Origin: JBBSEX01 sp038239345
GTDB taxonomy: Bacteria; Acidobacteriota; Terriglobia; Bryobacterales; Bryobacteraceae
Direction of reading: 5' to 3'
Assembly: GCA_038239345.1 (NCBI GenBank)
Contig: JBBSEX010000042.1
Coordinates: forward strand, 1-23,617
DNA length: 23,617 bases
Position 1 is the stretch's first letter; the number at the start of each line of letters is the position of its first letter. The notes beneath the pieces are model-generated. The model was not told the origin of the DNA and did not search any database. It saw nothing but the letters and a program-made list of their open reading frames with translations. Position numbers and translations under genes: made by a program. Positions 8,790 through 17,543 of this stretch are shown here, in pieces.

Positions 8790-9747
8790 CGATGTCATTG
8801 AAACTCTTGGCGAGGGCGCCCGCTGGCGAGCGCGGGATGTGACGTATTGGTGTGGACCTTGGCCTCAAGTCAAGAAGCAAATTCCTGATTTCCAGACGAG
8901 AGACTTTCGGTCAGGTGATGACACGCCGGCAAATCCCTATCTAAACACCGTCGAGCGAATCCCTCGCACCCAATTCGAGCAGCCAGTTCCTGTTGGGACA
9001 GTATCTAAGACCTACGCGCTGGCCCAACACACTGCTGTTGGCGAGAAATGGCTTGGAAGGTATCCGAGAAGCAGGAATTTCGACTGATGAGCTACGATGC
9101 GAATTAGGGCTCACGGAGTTGGGGGAATGGATGAACCTTTGGATTTACTTTCCTAAAAATACAACCATACGCCGAAAGATGGCCAAGGCCTTTCTCTGCG
9201 ACTTGAATGCTTCAATTCCGTAGATGCCTCCAGTCGCCTTGTAGTTCTGCTGGGATGGCTGAGGTTTGTTTGTTCCAACGGGCTCGTCATTGGAGAAACG
9301 AAGGCGGCACTCAAGGACGTGCACAACAAGAACATGGATTTGGAAAAGATTCCGGGGATTATCGCTGAAGGACTTGGATATGTTCAGAAGGACCTAGAGC
9401 GGATTGCTCGGTGGGAGAGCCAGCCGATAAACCCGGAACGCTTTTTACCTTGGGTGAATAAGACCGTTACGGGTGAGTGGAACAAGAAGGCGGCGTGCCG
9501 AGTGTTTCACATCTGTGAATCAGGCGAGGATGTCAAGATAACGGATAGCTTTTCGCCAGGCGAAGCCACGGAAAAACCTGTTGAAGTAATGAGGCCAGTT
9601 CCGGGTGCGCCAAAGAAGGCGGCGAATCTGTACGACGTCAGCCAAGCGCTCTCTTGGGTCGCCACGGAACGAAGTAACCCGGAAGAGAAGCTAGAGTGGC
9701 AGTCCGCAATTCCCGACTTGATTCAGCGACTTCATGCGGGTGCATAG
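8779..9747 (+). pseudogene. DUF932-family gene with two frameshifts, inside BREX
   Basis: Three reading-frame pieces join into one protein of about 320 residues. Frame 1 runs from ATG 8779 (or 8782) to about 9050, ending in QHTAVGEKW. The next frame continues with GIREAGISTDELRCELGL to about 9155. Frame 1 then resumes with YNHTPKDGQGLSLRLECFNS, passes through RFVCSNGLVIGE, and ends at 9747. The order of segments fits DUF932 (phage/plasmid-like protein). The first shift needs one extra base near 9050-9055. The second needs one missing base at the A5 run at 9155-9159. The start overlaps the pglX stop and has gggggaaa upstream. DUF932 function is not established. The damage may be real decay or two assembly errors. 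It is extra to the canonical type 1 gene set. Confidence 0.75.
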
Positions 9748-9756
9748 GTAGGTATA

Positions 9757-12375
9757 CTGAGCGATCTCGATCAAATCAACACGGCGCTGGAACGCCTCTT
9801 CAACGAGGAAGGGCAGCGCATCGTCTTCTGGAACGATCCAGACCAGGAGTTCCAGAACACGTTGCCGTTTGTCATGCTCGACGGCGTGACTACGCTGCGG
9901 CTGGATGAGGTCGGGGCGCTGGAAGCCAAGATTCGCGTGGAACGGGACGAACGAACCAGCAAATTCCTTCTGTACTCACCAACCGAAGAACCTGATTACG
10001 AGGACGACTGGCTGCTCGACATCCGGCTTTATAGCCGCAGCTTCCGAGCGGACAAGGCCAGCATCCTGCTGCAAGAGTTGGGGCTGGTGAATTTGCACCT
10101 GCGAACTCATGTTGCCGACCGACGCAAGTTCTTTGACGCCAAGGATCGGCTCCAGAAGATCAAGAATCTGGTCGCCCCGGATGATGCCGCCGCTGACCTC
10201 GACCGCAAGATGATCGCCGTGGTTGCCAAGGCCGATCAGCCGGAACTGTTCAATCTGGTGCGGACGATCTTCCACGCCTGGACTGAGGCTGGGAGCGAAG
10301 TCGATCTCGACAATGCTCCCGCCGTGTTCGGCCAGATCGAGAAGTTTGATCTCGACGTTTCCTTCTGGCAGATGGTCAAAGCGACGTTCGGGTACGAAGA
10401 AGGGAATCCGACTCTGAAGAACTTCCTGCTCAGGCTCATGCTGACCGACTACGCCCACCACCTGAAGGGAGACGTGCGGCAGTCGATCCGTGGTCTGCTC
10501 TTGCCCAAAACAGGTTGGTCAAACGCCGTGGTCTGTCTGGCGCAGTGGCGAGACAGCAGCAGTAAGGGCACCAGTTACGACCAACTCTCAGCGGAAGCTG
10601 CTGCGATTCTCAAGATCGAAGACCACCTGCCGAACCTGGAGATCGACCAACTCGCTAACGTGATGACGTTCCTGGCCGTCGAGAAGCGGATCGCGAGCAG
10701 CTTGCGGGAGCGGGTGCAGACAACCGCCGACGCGATTAACGCCGACGACGTGCGAGCGATTGCCACCCATCGACAATCCGGCCATTGGGCCTCGCTCTCC
10801 GTGACTGACTCCACAAATGCTCCACGTTCGGCTCTCCATGCCGTTTACAAAGCGCTGGTGGCGGCAGCAGATTTCTACGCGCTTCGGAACCAGCACAAGG
10901 GCGGCTTCGATCTTCCCGACGCCGCTGCGATGTACGTGGCCTACGAATCGGAGCTTTATCGTTTCGACCAACTTTACCGGCATTTCTGCGCGTCGGCAGA
11001 CACGGCCGAGGAACGAGGCTGGAACATCGTGAAGCCGCTACGTGCCGACATTGAAGCTCACTACGTCAACTGGTATCTGACCAACTTGGCCCTGGCTTGG
11101 GGTAAGTTCCTTGAACCGCATGACGGGCTGCTCACTATGTGGGACATAGACAAAATCCCCAACCAGTACCGTTTTTACGAGCGCAACGTGCGGCCTTGGT
11201 TGAATGAGGGCGACAACCGCCGAGCGTTCGTCATCATCAGCGATGCCTTCCGCTACGAAGCCGCCCAGGAACTTACCGCGGAACTGAACGGGAAATATCG
11301 CTTCGAGGCCACCTTGTCCTCACAGCTTGGAGTGCTGCCTTCGTACACCGCGTTGGGCATGGCGAGTTTGCTACCGCACAACACGCTGGCGTACAAAGGA
11401 ACGGACGTGCTGGTGGATGGGAAGTCGAGCGTTGCCAGCGAACGGAACGGAATCCTTCAGGCCGTGGGCGGATTGGCGTGCAAGTACGACGAACTGATGG
11501 CCAAGAAGAAAGATGAAGGGCGGGAGTTTGTGAAGGATAAGCGGGTCGTCTATATCTACCACAACACCGTAGATTCAGTCGGGGACGATGCCAAGACCGA
11601 GGGTCAGACGTTTGAGGCCGTTGGGCGGGCGATTCATCAACTGGCGATGATTGTCGGTCACATTATCAATAACCTGAACGGCCACCGTGTTGTCGTCACC
11701 GCCGATCATGGCTTCCTCTTTACGGAGACGGCCCGTGTGGAGACTGACAAGAGCAAGCTGAAAGACAAACCCGACAGCACGATCCTGGCGAAGAAGCGGT
11801 TCCTGCTCGGCCCGAATCTTCCCGACAGCGATGGAGCATGGCATGGCAAGTTAAGCGCGACAGCCGGGGTCGATGGGGAGATGGAGTTCTGGATACCCAA
11901 AGGGGCGAACGTGTTCCATTTTGCCGGCGGCGCTCGCTTCGTGCATGGCGGGGCCATGCTGCAGGAGATCGTGGTCCCGGTTGTCACGGTCAAGCACATT
12001 CGAGGCAAGTCGGCCGAGGAGACGAAGACCAAGTCAGTTACGGTCCAGGTGCTTGGCAGCAAACATCGGATTACCACGGCCCAACATCGCTTCCAGTTAA
12101 TTCAGATGGAGGCCGTGAGCGACCGAGTGAAGCCGATCACTCTACGGGTCGCCGTGTACGAAGGTGAGGAGCCGGTGACGGGCGTTCAAGCGGTGAAGTT
12201 CGAGAGCAGTTCCGGTAACCTGGATGAGCGGAAGAAGTGGGTGAGCTTGGTTTTGAAAGAGGGGCAATATAACAAGAAAACACCTTACCGCCTGGTTCTG
12301 CTTGACGCCGAAACCGGCATCGAGCAGCAAAGTGTTGAAGTAATTATCGACAGGGCATTTACCGATGACTTCTAA
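9757..12375 (+). CDS. pglZ: PglZ, BREX alkaline-phosphatase-fold protein
   Basis: PglZ belongs to the alkaline phosphatase superfamily and is the signature protein of BREX. Metal-site-like motifs are visible: IISDAFRYEAA (D496) and VVVTADHGFLF (D650, H651), numbered from 9757. The first ATG is at 9862, but 35 upstream codons read SDLDQINTALERLFNEEGQR, then IVFWNDPDQEFQNTLPF, which is a typical PglZ N-terminus and must be translated. No ATG, GTG or TTG precedes them in frame. The only candidates are CTG 9757 or ATA 9754, behind a taggtaggt stretch, so the start is non-canonical or mutated. From CTG the product is 872 residues, normal for the family. The last codons overlap the brxL start. Confidence 0.94.
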   Translation: MSDLDQINTALERLFNEEGQRIVFWNDPDQEFQNTLPFVMLDGVTTLRLDEVGALEAKIRVERDERTSKFLLYSPTEEPDYEDDWLLDIRLYSRSFRADKASILLQELGLVNLHLRTHVADRRKFFDAKDRLQKIKNLVAPDDAAADLDRKMIAVVAKADQPELFNLVRTIFHAWTEAGSEVDLDNAPAVFGQIEKFDLDVSFWQMVKATFGYEEGNPTLKNFLLRLMLTDYAHHLKGDVRQSIRGLLLPKTGWSNAVVCLAQWRDSSSKGTSYDQLSAEAAAILKIEDHLPNLEIDQLANVMTFLAVEKRIASSLRERVQTTADAINADDVRAIATHRQSGHWASLSVTDSTNAPRSALHAVYKALVAAADFYALRNQHKGGFDLPDAAAMYVAYESELYRFDQLYRHFCASADTAEERGWNIVKPLRADIEAHYVNWYLTNLALAWGKFLEPHDGLLTMWDIDKIPNQYRFYERNVRPWLNEGDNRRAFVIISDAFRYEAAQELTAELNGKYRFEATLSSQLGVLPSYTALGMASLLPHNTLAYKGTDVLVDGKSSVASERNGILQAVGGLACKYDELMAKKKDEGREFVKDKRVVYIYHNTVDSVGDDAKTEGQTFEAVGRAIHQLAMIVGHIINNLNGHRVVVTADHGFLFTETARVETDKSKLKDKPDSTILAKKRFLLGPNLPDSDGAWHGKLSATAGVDGEMEFWIPKGANVFHFAGGARFVHGGAMLQEIVVPVVTVKHIRGKSAEETKTKSVTVQVLGSKHRITTAQHRFQLIQMEAVSDRVKPITLRVAVYEGEEPVTGVQAVKFESSSGNLDERKKWVSLVLKEGQYNKKTPYRLVLLDAETGIEQQSVEVIIDRAFTDDF

Positions 12376-14410
12376 AACCAGCGCCATTGATACCAGTCTT
12401 GACGATCTCCTAAACCGGAATTTTCCGGGCAAGGTGGTTCGCAAGGACTTGACCAAGCTGGTCAAGGAAGGCGCGAATGTGCCGGTGTATGTCCTGGAGT
12501 ATTTGCTGGGGAGTTATTGCGCCTCTGACGACGAGACCCTGATCGAGGAAGGTCTACGAACGGTCAAAAGGATTCTGGCGGAGAACTACGTTCGGCCGGA
12601 TGAAGCCGAAAAGGTAAAGTCCACCATTCGGGAGCGAGGCAGCCTAAGGGTGATCGATAAGGTGACGGTAACGCTGAACGAGAAGCGTGACGTTTACGAG
12701 GCGCTGCTCGGAAACCTGGGTGTGAATCGGGTAGAAGTCCCAAGCAGCATCGTCAAGAAGTTTGAGAAGCTTCTGGTCGGCGGGATCTGGTGCATTATCA
12801 CTCTCGAATATTTCTTCGAGGAGGATCAAAAAGGAACTCCGTTCCAGCTGCGAGATTTGAAGCCGATTCAGATGCCAAATATGGACCTGGAGGAATTGTT
12901 TCAGGGGCGCCGGGCTTTCAACGAGCAGCAATGGATCGATGCAATCTTGCGTTCGACCGGGATGGAGCCGACGAACTTTCAGGAGCGCGTAAAGTGGCAC
13001 CTACTAGCTCGGATGGTTCCGCTGGTCGAGAACAACTATAACCTGACCGAACTTGGCCCTCGTGGGACCGGCAAGAGTCACATCTACAAGGAAATCAGCC
13101 CGAACAGCATCCTGGTTTCCGGTGGCCAAACCACTGTCGCCAACCTCTTCTACAACATGGCACGCCGTCAGGTTGGTCTGGTAGGTCTGTGGGACGTCGT
13201 GGCCTTCGATGAAGTGGCGGGTATTTCTTTCAAGGACAAGGATGGCGTGCAGATCATGAAGGATTATATGGCCTCAGGCTCCTTTGCCCGCGGCCGTGAC
13301 GCCGTTAACGCTTACGCCTCGATGGTCTTCGTCGGCAACATCAACCAATCGGTCGATACGCTGGTGAAGACGAGCCATCTGTTCGCGCCATTCCCAGAAA
13401 CGATGATCGACTCCGCCTTCTTCGACCGCTTCCACGCGTACGTTCCCGGTTGGGAAATCCCGAAGATGCGTCCCGAGTTCTTCACCAATCAGTACGGCCT
13501 CATTGTGGACTACCTGGCCGAGTGGCTCCGGGAGATGCGGAAACGGAACTTTGGTGATGCGATCAACAAGTACTTCAAGCTGGGCCGTGACCTGAACCAG
13601 CGGGACACTATTGCCGTCAAGCACACAGTTTCCGGCCTGCTCAAGCTGCTCTACCCGAGTGAGGAGTACGACAAGGATGCCGTTCGGCGCTGCCTGGAGT
13701 ATGCGCTTGAAGCCCGTCGCCGAGTGAAAGAGCAGTTGAAGAAGATCGGCGGCATGGAGTTCTTTGATGTTCACTTCTCTTACATCGACGTGGAAACGAT
13801 GGAAGAGAAATTCGTCAGTGTGCCAGAGCAGGGCGGTGGCTCCTTGATACCTGACGGGCCGCTGAGCCCCGGAGTGATGCACACCGTTGCTACCGGGGGC
13901 AGTCATCTCGGTCTGTACCGTCTAGAAACTCAGGTCACTTCCGGTAACGGAACTCTCAAGACATCTGGTCTCGGTTCCAACTCTTCGGCCAAGGAAGCGA
14001 TTAAAGTAGGTTTCGACTACTTCAAGGCGAACGCTAACCGGGTGAGTGCTTCTATCAAGGCTGGGGATCACGACTACCACTTACACGTTGTCGAATTGCA
14101 CAACACCGGACCGACGAGTGCCATGACCTTGGCAGCATTCGTGGCCCTTTGCTCTGGCGTTGTCGGGAAGCCGATCCAACAGCAAATGGTGATTCTGGGC
14201 AACATGAGCTTGAGCGGAAACATCGTGGCGGTTGAAAACGTGGCCGGGTCGTTGCAGGTCGCCTTCGACGCGGGAGCCAAGCGACTGCTGTTGCCAATGG
14301 CGAGTGTCAAAGACATCCCTACCATTCCTGGAGAGTTATTCGCCAAGTTCCAGACCGGATTCTACGCCGATCCCGTGGATGCCGTCTTCAAGGCGCTGGG
14401 CGTGCAGTGA
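12365..14410 (+). CDS. brxL: BrxL, Lon-like AAA+ ATPase of type 1 BREX
   Basis: BrxL is the last canonical BREX gene; family members form DNA-binding AAA+ rings and are needed for phage defence rather than methylation. The product is 681 residues, the usual size. Walker A GPRGTGKSH is at residues 231-239 (K237), and the Walker B strand VVAFDE ends at D282-E283. A C-terminal Lon-like domain includes GPTSAM (residues 582-587, serine at the Lon nucleophile position) and a final AGAKRLLLP strand. By eye the Lon catalytic lysine position holds a serine (VAGSLQVAF), so proteolysis is doubtful, in line with published views of BrxL. ATG 12365 overlaps the pglZ stop by 11 bases. Confidence 0.96.
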   Translation: MTSKTSAIDTSLDDLLNRNFPGKVVRKDLTKLVKEGANVPVYVLEYLLGSYCASDDETLIEEGLRTVKRILAENYVRPDEAEKVKSTIRERGSLRVIDKVTVTLNEKRDVYEALLGNLGVNRVEVPSSIVKKFEKLLVGGIWCIITLEYFFEEDQKGTPFQLRDLKPIQMPNMDLEELFQGRRAFNEQQWIDAILRSTGMEPTNFQERVKWHLLARMVPLVENNYNLTELGPRGTGKSHIYKEISPNSILVSGGQTTVANLFYNMARRQVGLVGLWDVVAFDEVAGISFKDKDGVQIMKDYMASGSFARGRDAVNAYASMVFVGNINQSVDTLVKTSHLFAPFPETMIDSAFFDRFHAYVPGWEIPKMRPEFFTNQYGLIVDYLAEWLREMRKRNFGDAINKYFKLGRDLNQRDTIAVKHTVSGLLKLLYPSEEYDKDAVRRCLEYALEARRRVKEQLKKIGGMEFFDVHFSYIDVETMEEKFVSVPEQGGGSLIPDGPLSPGVMHTVATGGSHLGLYRLETQVTSGNGTLKTSGLGSNSSAKEAIKVGFDYFKANANRVSASIKAGDHDYHLHVVELHNTGPTSAMTLAAFVALCSGVVGKPIQQQMVILGNMSLSGNIVAVENVAGSLQVAFDAGAKRLLLPMASVKDIPTIPGELFAKFQTGFYADPVDAVFKALGVQ

Positions 14411-14745
14411 GGTTAGGCACATGACTGGCATCCACAACGGTCGCGACTAGGCCCACTGGATATCCCGTGAAGGCTTGTCCGCAGCTCAGTCGCTGCTCGG
14501 AAATCCGGGCAGCTTTGTTCACAGCCCCGTCCAGCCCGGCAAACAAAACTGCACATTTTCCAACTCGCCCGAGTATTAGTTGACAGGGAGTGCCAAGGCG
14601 CTCCTGAACACCAGACATCGGGCAGGCCGCCAAGCGGGACTCGTTGTGGGTGCTGGACATTGGGTCAAGCAACCACGGCGGCCGTGCTCTCCTTTGTCCA
14701 CGCCCCACCATCCCTCGCCAGGCTGTCGGCCCTTGGAGGCAGCAC
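14411..14745. other. Junction between BREX and recombinase cassette, no gene
   Basis: No convincing gene is seen in these 335 bases. A copy of gttgacagg is at 14579-14587, with TTGACA at 14580-14585. It overlaps a hairpin of eight pairs (two wobble) at 14586-14605 with a four-base loop. There is no clear -10 and no T-run after the hairpin. A weaker stem gcagc/gctgc lies shortly after brxL, also without a T-run. The region separates two operons and probably contains the promoter of the recombinase cassette. Confidence 0.5.
14579..14605 (+). promoter_or_regulatory. gttgacagg motif overlapping a hairpin
   Basis: The 9-mer gttgacagg repeats the one seen twice upstream of brxA. It runs into the stem gggagtgc / gcgctcct with loop caag. 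A -35-like element fused to a dyad could be a repressed promoter for the recombinase operon, which begins about 140 bases downstream. This is inference; no -10 element is evident. Confidence 0.25.
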
Positions 14746-14955
14746 ATGCGAAACGGCGAGGAATCCAAGGTTGAAGATGCCATCAAGGATATCGCTGCGT
14801 TACTGGCTACGGCGTTTCAGCGACGCGCCAGCATCCGAGTTGTTCGCGCAGCACCCGAGCCGCTCCCGTCAACAGAAGAACTTGCTATTTCGGGCGACCA
14901 GAGCGTTCATGAACTGACGTTGACGCGTCAGAGAAAGGAGTCTACACGGCAATGA
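14746..14955 (+). CDS. Small protein of unknown function, first gene of recombinase cassette
   Basis: This encodes 69 residues starting MRNGEESKVEDAIKDIAALL. A GGAGG box six bases upstream of ATG 14746 supports the start; the longer open frame upstream has no such support. The stop overlaps the next gene's start (ATGA), a sign of a real coupled gene. The N-terminal half looks like an amphipathic helix (EDAIKDIAALLATAFQRR) and the rest is polar. I recognise no domain. Position suggests an accessory to DUF2924 and the recombinase. Confidence 0.6.
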   Translation: MRNGEESKVEDAIKDIAALLATAFQRRASIRVVRAAPEPLPSTEELAISGDQSVHELTLTRQRKESTRQ

Positions 14956-15464
14956 GAAAACACCGTAGCCTGCCGCAGATCGGGGATCTCCCGAAGATGA
15001 ACGCATCACAGTTGCAGGCCGTCCACCGGCAGTTGTTCGGGGCGGAGCACCCAGTTGCGAACTGTCAGCACCTTCGGAGGAAGATCGCTTGGCACCTGCA
15101 GGCCGCGAAAGCCGGAGGCCTTCCGGAATCAATCCGGCAATACGCAATCGCCGTTGCGCGCGGAACAGAGTTGCGCGTGCGCATCTCGGAGAACGCATCC
15201 CGGCGACAAGCTGGGCTCCCTTTGGAGCAGACGGCGACGACCACCGTAATTCAGACACAGGATGCCCGGCTGCCGATGCCGGGAAGCTTAATCGTGAAGA
15301 AGTACAAGACCCAGACCGTCGTGGTGAAGGTTCTAAACGAGGGCTTTGAATACGATGGCCGTCGATTCGCCTCGCTCAGCGCGGTCGCGGGTGAGATAAC
15401 CGGCACCCGCTGGAATGGCTTTGCGTTCTTCGGGCTGGAGAAGGAGGCACGCCGTGTGCGCTGA
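14952..15464 (+). CDS. DUF2924 domain protein
   Basis: The 170-residue product fits DUF2924. Its N-terminal half has LPKMNASQLQAVHRQLFGAE, then CQHLRRKIAWHLQAAKAGGL. Its C-terminal half has MPGSLIVKKYKTQTVVVKVL, FEYDGRRFASLSAVAGEITG and TRWNGFAFFGL. DUF2924 genes are very often found directly upstream of large serine recombinases in phage-like elements, as here, but their biochemical role is not established. The basic N-terminus and a small beta-rich C-terminal domain with GRRFxSLSAxA and WNGxxFFGL are compatible with DNA binding. It overlaps the upstream small gene by four bases and the recombinase start by 11 bases, so the three are probably co-translated. Confidence 0.85.
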   Translation: MRKHRSLPQIGDLPKMNASQLQAVHRQLFGAEHPVANCQHLRRKIAWHLQAAKAGGLPESIRQYAIAVARGTELRVRISENASRRQAGLPLEQTATTTVIQTQDARLPMPGSLIVKKYKTQTVVVKVLNEGFEYDGRRFASLSAVAGEITGTRWNGFAFFGLEKEARRVR

Positions 15465-17052
15465 AAGAAAACCGAAGGAAAACGGGAACGGTTTCGCAGC
15501 GCAGGCAGGCGTCCGTTGCGGGATTTACACGCGGAAATCGACGGAGGAAGGTCTCGAACAGGCATTCAACACTCTCGATGCGCAACGCGAGGCCGGGGAG
15601 TCGTTCATCAGCAGCCAGCGGCAGGAAGGATGGACGGCGTTGCCGCAGAAGTACGACGACGGAGGCTATACCGGTGCCAATATGGACCGCCCTGCCCTGA
15701 AGCGGCTGCTCGCCGATGTCCAGTCCGGCGTTGTCAACTGCGTTGTGGTTTACAAGGTGGACAGGCTGTCGCGGTCACTGCTCGATTTCGCGCGGATCAT
15801 GGAGGTTCTCGATGGTCATGGCGCCACCTTCGTGTCGGTAACACAGCAGTTCAATACGACCAGTTCCATGGGTCGTCTGACCCTGAATGTCCTGCTCTCA
15901 TTTGCCCAGTTCGAGCGGGAGATGATCTCCGAACGCACCCGCGACAAGATGAGCGCGGCGCGGCGGAAGGGCAAGTGGGTCGGCGGCAATCCTGTGATGG
16001 GCTATGACGTCGCCCCGCAAGGCGGCTCCCTCGTCGTGAATACGGAGGAGGCGCAGCGGGTTCGCGAGATCTTCGCGCTCTACCTCGAACTGGGTTCGCT
16101 GATCCCGGTGGTCGAAGAACTCGACCGCCGCGGCTGGCGGATGAAGTCATGGACGACGCGCGAAGGGAGGCAGGCTGGCGGAAAACCGATCCCCAAGAAC
16201 AGCCTCTACAATCTGCTCAAGAACATGATCTACGTCGGCAAGGTCGACTTCGGCGGACAGGTTTATGAAGGCGAGCACGATCGCATTGTGGACGAGGAGA
16301 CGTGGAACCGGGTCCAGAGTACGCTCAACCGGAACGGTCGACGTGGCGGCCGCAGCATTGGCAACAAGTATGCTGCCCTTCTCAAAGGGTTGGCACAGTG
16401 CGGGACCTGCGACGTCGGCATGGTCCACACCTACGTCAACAAGAAGGATCGGCTTTATCGATACTACGTGTGCGTGAAGGCCCACCAGCGGGGCTGGGCT
16501 CAGTGTGAAACCCGATCCGTTTCGGCTCCCGCGCTCGAAAACGCCGTCATCGAACAACTCCGGGGCATTGGCCGCAGTCCCTCCATGCTGCGCGAGGTCA
16601 TGCGGCAACTCGATGAACATCGCCAGAAGGGTTCGACAGAGACGAAGAGGGAGAAGGCGGAAATCGAGCAGGAACTCAAGACTATTACCGGGGAGAGCAA
16701 GACGGCGTTTTCGATCATCAGCAAGGGCGGGCCCGCCGCCGAATTCGCGACCACCCGCCTCGGCGAACTTGAGGATCGAGCGTCTCACCTCAACAGCCGA
16801 CTGGCCGAGATTCGACAGCAGTTGAATGCAATCGACGCAGAGTATGTGGACACCCAGGACGTTGAGGCTGCGCTCCACGATTTCGATTCGCTCTGGCAGC
16901 AGTTGTCCTCGTGGGAGCAGGAGCGGTTCATTCGGACGCTGGTTGAACATGTCCGCTACGACGGCAAGACCAGCACGGTGACCCTTGGGTTCCGCTCACG
17001 GGGGATCAAAGAGCTTTGCAATTGGGCACCAGCCCTGGCGGAGAGAAAATGA
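15454..17052 (+). CDS. Large serine recombinase (site-specific integrase)
   Basis: This 532-residue enzyme would catalyse integration, excision or inversion through a serine-DNA intermediate. The resolvase domain begins GIYTRKS, with probable nucleophile S29. It continues through KVDRLSRSLLDFARIMEVL and FAQFEREMISERTRDKM. A recombinase domain follows (GYDV to about residue 285). A zinc ribbon has CGTC at C316-C319 and later cysteines in YYVCVKAHQRGWAQC. A coiled coil follows (about residues 390-470), with a C-terminal segment ending VTLGFRSRGIKEL. I place the start at GTG 15454 because aaggagg lies just upstream and it overlaps the DUF2924 stop; the longer frame from 15415 would read back into that gene. 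It appears intact. The attachment site is not identified. Confidence 0.95.
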   Translation: MCAERKPKENGNGFAAQAGVRCGIYTRKSTEEGLEQAFNTLDAQREAGESFISSQRQEGWTALPQKYDDGGYTGANMDRPALKRLLADVQSGVVNCVVVYKVDRLSRSLLDFARIMEVLDGHGATFVSVTQQFNTTSSMGRLTLNVLLSFAQFEREMISERTRDKMSAARRKGKWVGGNPVMGYDVAPQGGSLVVNTEEAQRVREIFALYLELGSLIPVVEELDRRGWRMKSWTTREGRQAGGKPIPKNSLYNLLKNMIYVGKVDFGGQVYEGEHDRIVDEETWNRVQSTLNRNGRRGGRSIGNKYAALLKGLAQCGTCDVGMVHTYVNKKDRLYRYYVCVKAHQRGWAQCETRSVSAPALENAVIEQLRGIGRSPSMLREVMRQLDEHRQKGSTETKREKAEIEQELKTITGESKTAFSIISKGGPAAEFATTRLGELEDRASHLNSRLAEIRQQLNAIDAEYVDTQDVEAALHDFDSLWQQLSSWEQERFIRTLVEHVRYDGKTSTVTLGFRSRGIKELCNWAPALAERK

Positions 17053-17447
17053 GCACAAGAGATAGCGCAGTTGAGATTCAGTTCCGTTTGCTCGCCACTC
17101 CACCGCCGCCGGATGCACCACCGTTGAAACATGGGCGTCTGCCCCGAGTCACGCAGGTTATGGCTCTCGCCATCCAGTTCCAGGACATGCTCCAGAAAGG
17201 CGAGGCCAGAGATTACTCGGACCTCGCCCGACTTGGCTGCCTCACGCGGGAACGGATGAGCCAGATCATGGAGCTGGTCTGGCTGGCGCCAGACATCCAA
17301 AAGGAGATCATCGAGTTCCCGCTGAGCGCCGTGTCGGGATTCCCCATTAGCGAAGTGGCCGTGCGGCACATAGCCCACATTATGTTGTGGAGCGAGCAAA
17401 GAACCGCATGGGAGCGGCTTAAGCATCACCATGGGCTGAACTCGTGA
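17049..17447 (+). CDS. Small recombinase-associated helix-turn-helix protein
   Basis: The 132-residue product starts at an ATG overlapping the recombinase stop (ATGA). The segment DYSDLARLGCLTRERMSQIM (about residues 55-74) has the pattern of a helix-turn-helix, and LAPDIQKEIIEFP follows it. The N-terminal part contains HGRLPRVTQVMALAIQF. Similar small proteins frequently sit next to serine recombinases with DUF2924. A role as a directionality factor or autoregulator of the cassette is plausible but inferred. There are no catalytic motifs or membrane segments. Confidence 0.75.
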   Translation: MSTRDSAVEIQFRLLATPPPPDAPPLKHGRLPRVTQVMALAIQFQDMLQKGEARDYSDLARLGCLTRERMSQIMELVWLAPDIQKEIIEFPLSAVSGFPISEVAVRHIAHIMLWSEQRTAWERLKHHHGLNS

Positions 17448-17543
17448 CACACGCGTCAGCTTAAACCGATCCGACTGGTGCAGCTCTACTTTACATTGCT
17501 AAAATCGAATCAATCGGAAGTCAAAAGTCCGTTGTGCGGAAGC

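Noticed and set aside
9150..9165. Programmed -1 frameshift at the A-run
   Set aside because: The run is only A5 and does not form a standard X-XXY-YYZ heptamer, and a second independent shift about 100 bases upstream would also be needed.
9862..12375. pglZ starting at the first ATG, 9862
   Set aside because: The 35 codons before it read as a typical PglZ N-terminus, so translation must begin further upstream even without a standard start codon.
15415..15453. Serine recombinase starting at 15415
   Set aside because: The first 13 codons lie inside the DUF2924 gene; GTG 15454 has a strong aaggagg site and gives a normal N-terminus.
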